Shown here piece by piece: positions 42,866-50,865 of a stretch of DNA of 64,000 bases. The notes under the pieces are model-generated. The model did not search any database and was not told the origin of the DNA. It saw only the letters and a list, made by a program, of their open reading frames with translations. Positions within the stretch are counted from its first letter, which is position 1; each line of letters opens with the position of its first letter. The stretch covers positions 22,117 to 86,116 of the forward strand of contig JBFJVB010000002.1 of NCBI GenBank assembly GCA_041624435.1, written 5' to 3'. The position numbers and the translations under genes were made by a program. This DNA comes from Oceanococcus sp041624435 (GTDB lineage: Bacteria; Pseudomonadota; Gammaproteobacteria; Nevskiales; Oceanococcaceae).

Positions 42866-44272
42866 GTGAGAACCGTGAGCGACACCCAGGACAAAGCCCG
42901 AGCCAGTCTGAAGAAGCTTCAGACCAAGCCCCTGCAACGCAATATCACCTTGACGACCATGGGCGTGGGGGCCGGAGTTCGAGCGGCGGGCCATGGGCTC
43001 GGCAACCTGTTTCGCAAGAGCGAAAAACGCGCCGTGGCCAACAAGGCCTTTGTGATTCGCGAAACTCAGAATTTTGTCGACAAGCTGGGACAGCTCAAAG
43101 GCAGCGTGATGAAAGCCGGGCAGATGTTTTCGCTGTACGGGCAGTACTTCATGCCACCGGAAGCTGTCGCCATCCTGCAAAGCCTGCAGGATGACACCGT
43201 GCATGTGGACTGGGCGGTAGTCGAGCCGGTGATCGAAAATGCCTTGGGTCCGTCTCGACTGGCCGAACTCGAGATCGAAAAGGAACCGATTGCCGCGGCC
43301 TCACTGAGCCAGGCGCATGTGGCGTATCGCAAGACCGACCGGCGCAAACTGTGCCTGAAAGTGCAGTACCCCGGCGTGGACGCCGCGATCGATTCGGATA
43401 TCAACACCATCGCGCGCCTGCTGGTGCTGGGCCAGTTGATCCCCGAGCACCTGTCGCCCCAGCCGATCATGGCCGAGATTCGCGAGATGCTGCATCGTGA
43501 GGTGGATTACATCCACGAAGCCCGAATGACCCGACATTTTCGCGCTGGCCTGGCGCAGGATTCGCGCTTTATCGTACCCCAGATCGAAGACGCCTTCTGC
43601 ACCGCGCAACTGCTTTTAATGAGTTTTGAAGAAGGCGTTTCCCTGCGCAGTGAAGCGGTCCTGGCCCTGCCACAGGAGCGCCGCAACGCCCTGGGACAAG
43701 CATTTTTCGATCTGTTCTGTACCGAATTCTTCGACTGGAAACTGGTGCAAACCGACCCCCATTACGGCAACTACCGTATTCGCATCGATGCGCAGGGCGA
43801 GCGAATCGTGCTGCTGGATTTCGGCGCCACCCGTGAATTTCCCAGCGCATTCGTTAAATCCTACGCCCGCATCCTGCTCGGCGGCATCCAGCGCCAGCCT
43901 CAGGCGGTCATCGATGGCGCCTGCGGCATCGGCCTGATGGAAGCCGATTTTCCACCGGCGGTACACGCGGATTTCTACCAGATGATCTGCCAGATCATGG
44001 AGCCGTTCTGCGCGGATCAGATCGATGTGCGCACGGACATGTTTACCGCCGATGGCGCCTATCGCTGGGCCAAGGGCGATGTTTTCGTCGAGGCCGGAAA
44101 ACTGCTGTCGCGGGCGGCGACGACGGTGCATTTCAAGATGCCGCCACGGGAGATCATCTTTCTGCATCGTCGTTTGGCCGGAGTCTACATGCTGCTGGGC
44201 CATCTGGACTGCGTGTTTGATCCGCGTGAACGCCTGCACGCCTCGCTCAACGCGCTGCTCGCTGAGGACTGA
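42866..44272 (+). CDS. ABC1/UbiB/AarF family atypical kinase
   Basis: A 468-residue protein with the family KxGQ motif (GSVMKAGQMFSLYGQYF), alanine-rich loop AAASLSQAHVAY, catalytic lysine in KLCLKVQYPG, metal-binding motif TDPHYGNYRI and LLDFGATREF. All the landmark residues of ADCK/UbiB kinases are there. Family members support ubiquinone synthesis or lipid metabolism. There are no ubi genes nearby, so a lipid-related variant is plausible. GTG codons at 42866 and 42875 are both possible starts. Divergent from the lipase gene with about 75 bp between. Confidence 0.85.
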   Translation: MRTVSDTQDKARASLKKLQTKPLQRNITLTTMGVGAGVRAAGHGLGNLFRKSEKRAVANKAFVIRETQNFVDKLGQLKGSVMKAGQMFSLYGQYFMPPEAVAILQSLQDDTVHVDWAVVEPVIENALGPSRLAELEIEKEPIAAASLSQAHVAYRKTDRRKLCLKVQYPGVDAAIDSDINTIARLLVLGQLIPEHLSPQPIMAEIREMLHREVDYIHEARMTRHFRAGLAQDSRFIVPQIEDAFCTAQLLLMSFEEGVSLRSEAVLALPQERRNALGQAFFDLFCTEFFDWKLVQTDPHYGNYRIRIDAQGERIVLLDFGATREFPSAFVKSYARILLGGIQRQPQAVIDGACGIGLMEADFPPAVHADFYQMICQIMEPFCADQIDVRTDMFTADGAYRWAKGDVFVEAGKLLSRAATTVHFKMPPREIIFLHRRLAGVYMLLGHLDCVFDPRERLHASLNALLAED

Positions 44273-44284
44273 AGCAGGAATCCT

Positions 44285-44300
44285 TCGGCTGTGCAGCCGA
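44285..44300. other. Short hairpin between convergent genes
   Basis: TCGGCTG (44285-44291) and CAGCCGA (44294-44300) form a stem in the 50 bp between the AarF gene and the beta-propeller lipoprotein. There is no T-run, so terminator function is uncertain. Confidence 0.3.
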
Positions 44301-44322
44301 CGCCTGGCCGCGCCCTGATCGA

Positions 44323-45348
44323 TCAGTTCGCCATGCGCGGCTGAAACAGACTCAGATAATCCAGCGGCAGGCTCTGTTCGGTGATGACTCCTTTTTCGGT
44401 GACCAGGATATCGGTCGTCTTGAACATCGGCGGCCGACCCAGGCGAACCGAAGACGGCTCGACAAAGCTCATCGCATTGGTTTGCGCAAGCGGTCGACCG
44501 TCTCGACTCCAAAGCGCAATGCGCCCCTGATCAAAATGGGTCACGAGAATACCGTCAGCGCTCAAGCCCAGATCATCGTGCACCGCCTCTTCAAAAAACA
44601 CCGGTGTAACCTCGCCTGCCGTGCCGTCAGGTTGATAGGCCACCGAAAACACGCTGCCGCCATCCGTGCCATAAAAGCTCAAACCGTCACGGACCAGGCC
44701 ATTGGGAAAGCGCAGTACATTGTCCAGTCCCAGATGCAGCTGTCCGGTGGCACTGCCCTGAACCCAGACCTCCTGATCAAGCACCTGGTACGGATCGCCA
44801 GGAGCAAAGCGCAGTCGCACGATTTTCGGATCGGGCGGCACGCAGGCTCCATCCGCAAGCAAAGGCTCATCGACCACATACAGGCGTCCCTCCGGCCCCG
44901 CCACCATGCCGTTGGGTATGCACATATCCACGAAAGCGTAAATCGGCGTCAGGCTCGGGCTCTCGGTCAGTTCCCCGGCAAACAGGGCCTGGCAACCCAC
45001 CGCATACAATATATTGTCGATGACCGCCATCCCGGTGAAACTGCATTCACGATCGGCCAGCGCAGTCGCGCTGAACGCCCCGGCTGCCGACCGGTTCACT
45101 TCATAGACATTCAGACCACCGCTGACGAACAGGCGACCGCTGGGAGAAAAATGGATGTTTTCAGCGTCGGGTATAGCCAGCAGCCGGGCCACTTCGCCAC
45201 AAGTTGAGTCCACACACAAATCCGCCGATTGGGGCAATTGCTCGCCCGTCCCCTCGTCGATCAGGCCCTGCGTCCCGGTGAAGCAACCCGACAGCACCAG
45301 CGCAAGACCGATGAAACCGGGGTAACACATCGTTCTGATTACCTGCAT
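44323..45348 (-). CDS. Beta-propeller (SMP-30/NHL-like) lipoprotein
   Basis: A 341-residue protein with a lipobox (VLSGCF, lipidated C22). The mature part has repeated strand motifs of a beta-propeller: NIHFSPSGRLFVSGG, CIPNGMVAGPEGRLYVVDE, LRFPNGLVRDGLSFYGTD, GLSADGILVTHFDQGRIALWS, like SMP-30/gluconolactonase and NHL proteins. Seven cysteines in the mature part suggest disulfides. The ligand is unknown. ATG 45348 was chosen for the lipoprotein signal; an in-frame start lies 33 bp further upstream. It is separated from the RND transporter operon by a terminator. Confidence 0.65.
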   Translation of the reverse strand: MQVIRTMCYPGFIGLALVLSGCFTGTQGLIDEGTGEQLPQSADLCVDSTCGEVARLLAIPDAENIHFSPSGRLFVSGGLNVYEVNRSAAGAFSATALADRECSFTGMAVIDNILYAVGCQALFAGELTESPSLTPIYAFVDMCIPNGMVAGPEGRLYVVDEPLLADGACVPPDPKIVRLRFAPGDPYQVLDQEVWVQGSATGQLHLGLDNVLRFPNGLVRDGLSFYGTDGGSVFSVAYQPDGTAGEVTPVFFEEAVHDDLGLSADGILVTHFDQGRIALWSRDGRPLAQTNAMSFVEPSSVRLGRPPMFKTTDILVTEKGVITEQSLPLDYLSLFQPRMAN

Positions 45349-45414
45349 GACCAAGCGACTCCGGTTCTGATGTACCGGCACCCACCGGCGACTTCAATCC
45401 TAAACCCAGTATCG

Positions 45415-45449
45415 ATAAAAAAGGGCGCTCGATGCGCCCTTTTTGTTTG
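45415..45449 (-). terminator. Intrinsic terminator of the RND-YCF48-DUF1329 operon
   Basis: Stem GGGCGC (45423-45428) / GCGCCC (45434-45439) with a 5-base loop; on the minus strand it is followed by six T residues, on the plus strand by TTTTTGTTT. It lies just 13 bp past the RND stop codon and can act in both directions. Good evidence that the minus-strand operon ends here. Confidence 0.85.
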
Positions 45450-45451
45450 TC

Positions 45452-48004
45452 TTACTCCAGCTGTTCCGGCGGAATCCGCATCAGAAAACGCGCCAGAGCT
45501 GGCAATACCAGTATCGCGCCAAACATATTCGCGGTGAACATGAACATCAGCATGATCCCCATATCGATCTGGAACTGCAGCTCCGACATCAGCCAGGTCG
45601 CCACCGACAGGCCCAGGGAAACCCCGATAAAAATCACCGCCTTTCCGGTCCGATGCAGGGTGAACTTGAAGGCATCCTCCAGCTTCATGCCCTGCTTCAC
45701 CGCACCGGCCAGCTCGGAATACACATAGATACCGTAATCCACACCGATCCCGACCGCCAGCGCCACCACCGGCAAGGTAGCCACTTTCAAGCCAATATCC
45801 AGCATGGCCATTACCGCATAGGCCATGGTCGAAACCAGGGACAGTGGCAACACCACGCACAGCACACCGGAAACGGAGCGGAACGACAACCACATGAAGA
45901 TCAGGATGACCACATAAACCCACAGGACGACCATCAGTTCCTGCTCCTCCACCACCTCGTTGGTGGCGGCCATCACCCCGACATTGCCACTGGCCAGGGC
46001 AAAGTTCACCGGACAATTCTGTTCCATGCCGGCATAGTCGGCCTCCAGTTGCGCTATCGCGGCTTTGGCCGCATCCCTATCCGCGTCAGGCGCACCGGCC
46101 TGTGCCAGTTCCAGGGAAGTCCGTTCGGCCTGACGCAAGGCGGAGAATTTAGCCCGCTTGGCGGCGCAGTACTCCGGCGATGCATCCTCGCTCATGGAGT
46201 AAAAAGCAGCCTCGTTCTCCTGATTGAAGGCTTTGATCTCGCTCACCAGATGCGCGATCGTTTCCGCTTTGTGGTCGGTGGTGAATATGAACACCGCCAT
46301 GGCGTCGCAATCATCATTCAGGATGCCGGTCGTGGTCGGCACCAGGGCCGTGGCCTGAGCCAGGGCGAAGCGGTTGCGCGGCAATATCAGCGCATTCAAT
46401 CGCCCCTCCGACAGTCCTTGATAGACCAGCTTGGCATAGGTCAACAGTGACATCGTCGAATGAACGCCGGGCTGATTTTCCATCCGCCAGGCGAAGCGAT
46501 CGATCTGCTCCATCAATTCAAAATCGACACAGCCGTTGGGGCGCGTTTCCGCGATCACCTTAAGCTGATCAACGCCGATTTCGAAGTTGCCGATGATCTC
46601 CCGAAAATCCTGATTGAAACGCGATTCCGGCCGTAGCTCCGGCACCCCTTCGATCGCGTCGCCAATCTTCAGCGATGGGTATTTCCAAAGCGACAGCCCC
46701 AGCAACACACCGCAGACTGCCAGCGTGATCAAGGCCGGCCCACGATGGGTGATCTTGGCCAGCACCTGCCACAGACCATCACCCAGCGCCTCACGCCGCA
46801 GCTGCTTCTGCTTGAAGGACTCCAGGTCCTTGATTTCGATGAAAGTCAGCCAGATCGGCATCAACATCTTGTTGGTAATGATGATCGCCGCCACCCCGAA
46901 TGCGGCATTCAGCGACATCTCCCGAATGATCTGGATATTGATCATGTAGATCGTGGCGAAACCCGCCACGTCGGTGATCAGGGCCGTGGTGCCGGGAATC
47001 GCCAGTCGCCGGAACGTTTCCAAAGACGCATCAAACTTGTTGGCCCCATGATCGATCTCGGCAACCCAGGCATTCACATACTGAACGCCGTGGGACACCG
47101 ATACCGAAAGCACCAGGAAAGGCACCAGAATCGCAAACGGATCCAGGCCGAAACCCACGGTGGTGAGCATGCCGAATTCCCAGATCACCGCCACCACCGA
47201 GCACACCAGGGGCAACATGGCCAGCTTGAAGGAACCGCAGTACAACCACAGCAGCAGACCGGTCATGACCAGGGCGAGAACAAAAAAGCCCACGACCTCC
47301 AGCGCCGCGTTGGTCATGTCATGGACGATCTTGGCAAAGCCAATGATGTGTACCTTGACCCCATCGCGTTCGTATTTGGCCCGCAGGCTTTCCAGATACT
47401 CGCCGACCGCTCGATAGTCGAGCTTCTCGCCGGTTTCCGGATCGAACTCAAGCAGTTCGGACATTACCAGGGCGCCGCGCTGATCTTCGGTCACCAGCCG
47501 ACCAATGACCTGGGCCTTGCCCACATTGGATTTGACCTTGGCCAGCATGTCCGGGGTCGGTGCGTAATCAGCCGGAATGACATTGGAGCCGGCCAGCCCG
47601 CCTTCGATATTTTCGACGTAGGTCACGTTCGGCGTGAACAGCGACATCACCCGGGCGCGATCCACGCCGGGCATGAAAAAGATATCGTTGGTCGCTTCTT
47701 CGAGCTTCTCCATGAAGCCCGGATTGTAGATCTCCCCCTCTTCCTTAATCTGCGCGAACAGCACCGAGTTCGCCCCACCGAAATCGCGGTAATACTTCTG
47801 GAAGGTCTGCATATACGGGTGATCTAGCGGGATGGACTTGAGCCATCCGGCATCCGGCTGGATGCGTGCAGCCTGCACCGCCAGAATGGCGGTGATCCCG
47901 ATCAGAATGCTCAAGGTGATCATCCGATACTGGAAGATCGGCGGTTCGACGACCCGCAAGATACGGTCTGTCCAACTGGTTCCCGGCTTGGTTTGCGCAG
48001 TCAC
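45452..48004 (-). CDS. RND/MMPL-family transporter
   Basis: An 850-residue inner-membrane protein with two copies of the MMPL layout: a helix near the N-terminus (about residues 27-47), a large periplasmic loop, five or six helices, then the same again. The ends of both membrane blocks are similar (GVQYVNAWVAEID in the first, GIGVDYGIYVYSELAGAVKQG in the second). The VDYGIY motif has the aspartate-tyrosine pair of MmpL-type proton-driven exporters. Such proteins move lipids or hydrophobic compounds. It is the last gene of an operon with YCF48 and DUF1329 genes and is followed by a terminator; a second copy begins at the right edge of the window. Confidence 0.9.
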   Translation of the reverse strand: MTAQTKPGTSWTDRILRVVEPPIFQYRMITLSILIGITAILAVQAARIQPDAGWLKSIPLDHPYMQTFQKYYRDFGGANSVLFAQIKEEGEIYNPGFMEKLEEATNDIFFMPGVDRARVMSLFTPNVTYVENIEGGLAGSNVIPADYAPTPDMLAKVKSNVGKAQVIGRLVTEDQRGALVMSELLEFDPETGEKLDYRAVGEYLESLRAKYERDGVKVHIIGFAKIVHDMTNAALEVVGFFVLALVMTGLLLWLYCGSFKLAMLPLVCSVVAVIWEFGMLTTVGFGLDPFAILVPFLVLSVSVSHGVQYVNAWVAEIDHGANKFDASLETFRRLAIPGTTALITDVAGFATIYMINIQIIREMSLNAAFGVAAIIITNKMLMPIWLTFIEIKDLESFKQKQLRREALGDGLWQVLAKITHRGPALITLAVCGVLLGLSLWKYPSLKIGDAIEGVPELRPESRFNQDFREIIGNFEIGVDQLKVIAETRPNGCVDFELMEQIDRFAWRMENQPGVHSTMSLLTYAKLVYQGLSEGRLNALILPRNRFALAQATALVPTTTGILNDDCDAMAVFIFTTDHKAETIAHLVSEIKAFNQENEAAFYSMSEDASPEYCAAKRAKFSALRQAERTSLELAQAGAPDADRDAAKAAIAQLEADYAGMEQNCPVNFALASGNVGVMAATNEVVEEQELMVVLWVYVVILIFMWLSFRSVSGVLCVVLPLSLVSTMAYAVMAMLDIGLKVATLPVVALAVGIGVDYGIYVYSELAGAVKQGMKLEDAFKFTLHRTGKAVIFIGVSLGLSVATWLMSELQFQIDMGIMLMFMFTANMFGAILVLPALARFLMRIPPEQLE

Positions 48005-48025
48005 AACTCTCTCCCGCTCTTGTTT

Positions 48026-49054
48026 TTATCGATGCTCGAAGGCAATGGCCTGAACACCGGTCAACCCCACGGTGATCAATCCCTGATCCAGTAACAGAGC
48101 ACTCCCCAGAGTGTGCTCCAGGCTGGTACTGACGGTGCTCATGCGGCCCTGGGCAGTGCGCACCACCGCGCCATTCACTCCGACCAGCAGCACCTCCCTG
48201 GCCCCCAACGGGGTGCCACCAAACAGGCTTTCCTTCAGCGTGTTGGGGTAGTAGTGCCAGCCCGTCTTAGCCAACTGGGCATTATCGGTAATCGTTTCCA
48301 GCGAGAACTCGTCCCATTCCATGGAATCCTGAACCGGCAGTGCCATGATCGCTTCGGCCGAGTAGACATTGCCCCGCAAACCGAACACGAACACCCCGGA
48401 ATCACCATAGGGCAACATACCGAAAAACGACCCCGCATACGGGGTCTGCACCTGCTCCCAGGTTTCCCCTGCATCCCCCGAGCGCGCCATCAAGCCTTTC
48501 TCGCCACCGATCACCAGGGTGCCGTCTGCCAATCGCAGAATGCTGTTCAGATGGAGCCCGTGCATGGTGAAATCGGGCTCCAGCAACTCCCAGCTCTGGC
48601 CTCCGTCCCGGGTGTGCTTGAACACGCCATTCGCGCCGGTGACAAACCCGCGCTGTTCGTTCAGAAACAGGATGTCGTAGAACGGCTTGCCCCACTGCGT
48701 ATCCGAATGAATCGAGCGCCAGCTCTTCCCGCCATCCGTGGTTTTCAGGATGGTCGCATCATGTCCGACCACCCAACCGGTGCGCTCATCCAGAAACCGG
48801 ACCCGGTTGAGCATCGCCTGCACCGGTGTGGCCACCTGCGTCCACGTCTTGGCATCGCGCGAACGCAGCACGTGGCCGCGATCACCAACAGCCAAGAGAG
48901 TGTCACCAACCTGGATCACATCGTTCAGAATCGACTGCGCCGCCTTGGGCATGATTTGCGCCGGCTTGGGCAGCAGCGAGGAATCGGCCATCCCCTGGCC
49001 CGCAAAAAGAAGGCCGGCAGCAAACGCTGTCGGCCAGATCTTGATCAAATTCAT
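48026..49054 (-). CDS. YCF48-like exported beta-propeller
   Basis: A 342-residue protein with an N-terminal signal peptide (IWPTAFAAGLLFAGQGMA) and a run of BNR/YCF48 repeats: LLAVGDRGHVLRSRDAKTWTQV, RTGWVVGHDATILKTTDGGKSWRSI, RGFVTGANGVFKHTRDGGQSWELL, LMARSGDAGETWEQV. It resembles the photosystem II stability factor family in fold only; in non-phototrophs these genes are commonly found next to RND and DUF1329 genes. It is expected in the periplasm, perhaps as an accessory protein between pump and carrier. Spacing is 21 bp to the RND gene and 17 bp from DUF1329. Confidence 0.85.
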   Translation of the reverse strand: MNLIKIWPTAFAAGLLFAGQGMADSSLLPKPAQIMPKAAQSILNDVIQVGDTLLAVGDRGHVLRSRDAKTWTQVATPVQAMLNRVRFLDERTGWVVGHDATILKTTDGGKSWRSIHSDTQWGKPFYDILFLNEQRGFVTGANGVFKHTRDGGQSWELLEPDFTMHGLHLNSILRLADGTLVIGGEKGLMARSGDAGETWEQVQTPYAGSFFGMLPYGDSGVFVFGLRGNVYSAEAIMALPVQDSMEWDEFSLETITDNAQLAKTGWHYYPNTLKESLFGGTPLGAREVLLVGVNGAVVRTAQGRMSTVSTSLEHTLGSALLLDQGLITVGLTGVQAIAFEHR

Positions 49055-49071
49055 AATCGCCCCTAAGCGGC

Positions 49072-50490
49072 TTATTTTTTGCGTGCCAGGCGCTTCAGAT
49101 TGGCAGGCTTGAAATACGCATCCTTGTATTCGATTTCAAAATCGCTGATCGAATCTTCATTGGTCAGAGCGGTGAGGAAATATCGCCCCGTCTTCAGATC
49201 ATAAATGGCTTCCGGCGCCCCGGTGACCGTAGGAATGAACGGCAGCGTCAGCAGATAGGCTTCCTGCATCTTCCACAATTCGTCGCGATTGTCATAGCAA
49301 TCCACGGAGGCGATCGACCAGGAGTCCTCGTCAAGATAGAAGGTACGCCGCGCGAACTGATGCCGAGTGCCTGCCTTGAGCACCGCATCCACCACCCAGA
49401 CCCGATGCAGCTCGTAGCGCACGACTTCCTGGTCGATGTGGCCGGCCTTGATGATGTCCGCGTACTTCAGCAACGGACTGTTCAAGCGATAGTTATGATA
49501 GGGAATATAGATTTCCTTGCGCCCGACCAGCTTCCAGTTGTAACGATCCAGGGAACCATTGAAAACATCGACCTGGTCGTTGAACTGCTCGCCATCGGTG
49601 CCGATGTAGGGATTGTCATAGCCGACATCGGGGGCTCGATTGACCCGTCCCAGACCCGGATTGTAGATCCAGGCCAGACGGCCGCCGGAGCCTTCATCCG
49701 CGGTTTCATGCACCAGGGTCAGCTGCCCCGCCACACGAGCGGGCTCGATTACATTCGACAAGTAATAGGCCAGCAATTCGGTGCCGCCCGGCTCGCCAAT
49801 ATTGCCGTATTTGAACTTGACATCCTCTACCAGCTTGGAGATTTTGAAGCTGCCATCGGGCTTGACAATGGCCTGATTGTTATAGCGCTGAACCGCGTCA
49901 CCCTTGTACTTGAGCTTGTGGTTCCACAGCACTTCAGCGCCATTGCCCGGAATCGGAAATGGAAAACCGAGTTTGGCACCGTTCACGTCATCGGTTCCGA
50001 CCAGTTCAGCGCTGGTGGCATTGAGCTTGGTGGCGTCGTAAATTTCCTGGGGATAAAACGCGGTTCGCACCGACGGATACACCACCATCTTGTAATCCGC
50101 GTAGCGTTCAAACATGGCCTGATGGCCGGCGCTGAGCTTGTCGGCATGCTCCTTGTAGTTGGCCTTGGTGATTTCAAACAGGGGGTCCACCACCTGGCCA
50201 ATCTTGGCCTCGCTTTTTCTCAGCTGCTCGTACACCAGGTCTTCGACCTTTTGCGGCGTGTTGACCCGCCAATCCTCCAGCTGGGCCCGGGTCAAGTTTT
50301 TCTGCTCTTCGGTAAACAGCACCCCGCCCTGCCAGACCGGAATACTGCCGTCCGCATTGCCCTTGGCGATCGCGCCAACCGGGGTCAGTTCGTTCCCGAG
50401 TTTGGCTGCCTCGCTTGCCGAAACCTTGGCTGCGGCTGGAAGGCTTGCGCAGGCGAGCAGTGCAGCGGACAAAATTCCCCAGATCTTCAT
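49072..50490 (-). CDS. DUF1329 exported protein (set B)
   Basis: A 472-residue protein with a clean signal peptide (MKIWGILSAALLACASLPAAA). The mature protein has GNELTPVGAIAKGNADGSIPVWQGG followed by DUF1329 blocks shared with the 35202 copy (KEIYIPYHNYRLNSPLLKYADI, YELHRVWVV, DEDSWSIASVDCYDNRDELW). First gene of the minus-strand RND operon. It may be a periplasmic lipid carrier or an outer-membrane-associated protein; LolA/LolB-like fold is my recollection, not visible here. ATG 50490 follows GAGAGG; the longer open frame runs back through the promoter region. Confidence 0.87.
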   Translation of the reverse strand: MKIWGILSAALLACASLPAAAKVSASEAAKLGNELTPVGAIAKGNADGSIPVWQGGVLFTEEQKNLTRAQLEDWRVNTPQKVEDLVYEQLRKSEAKIGQVVDPLFEITKANYKEHADKLSAGHQAMFERYADYKMVVYPSVRTAFYPQEIYDATKLNATSAELVGTDDVNGAKLGFPFPIPGNGAEVLWNHKLKYKGDAVQRYNNQAIVKPDGSFKISKLVEDVKFKYGNIGEPGGTELLAYYLSNVIEPARVAGQLTLVHETADEGSGGRLAWIYNPGLGRVNRAPDVGYDNPYIGTDGEQFNDQVDVFNGSLDRYNWKLVGRKEIYIPYHNYRLNSPLLKYADIIKAGHIDQEVVRYELHRVWVVDAVLKAGTRHQFARRTFYLDEDSWSIASVDCYDNRDELWKMQEAYLLTLPFIPTVTGAPEAIYDLKTGRYFLTALTNEDSISDFEIEYKDAYFKPANLKRLARKK

Positions 50491-50865
50491 CGTGATGCCT
50501 CTCCGAATAAACATAGTCACTCTGTTAGTCACTCCGTGCAATACACCCCATGGCCGATCCATCATGGTTCGATTTCCCCCAGGATTCGGACAAGTACCGC
50601 AGAGCTTGCGGAAACTATAGACCGGTGAAATTTTCGTCAATCTTGCACCGCAACATTTTGCCCGCAACGGGACGCAGCCTGACGGAATTGCGGGACCGAC
50701 GCTATACACACGGACAAGAACCAACCATTATTAGACGAGCGACACTTGGGCAACGGACGAGAGGGCTGGCTGCTGGTCAGGCGTTGTCCTGCCGGCCCAC
50801 CGGGGTGAACCGGCAAGAGCTTGACTTTACAATGCGCTAATTCCATCCAAATGGGGAAACGGATA
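50491..50865. promoter_or_regulatory. Divergent promoter region between DUF1329 and DUF1302 (set B)
   Basis: 375 bp without a gene. It must carry the promoters of the RND operon (leftward) and of the DUF1302 gene (rightward). A 9 bp direct repeat is seen near the DUF1329 side (listed separately). A TATAGA-like element near 50620 and TATACA near 50702 are candidate -10 boxes, but no matching -35 was found at proper spacing. No tRNA, small gene or riboswitch-like structure was recognised. Confidence 0.55.
50514..50534. repeat. Tandem direct repeat TAGTCACTC with 12 bp period
   Basis: TAGTCACTC at 50514-50522 and again at 50526-50534, three bases between them. It sits in the leader of the DUF1329-YCF48-RND operon, 24 bp upstream of the DUF1329 start. 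Direct repeats about one helical turn apart can be binding sites for a regulator dimer; a role here is inference. Confidence 0.45.
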
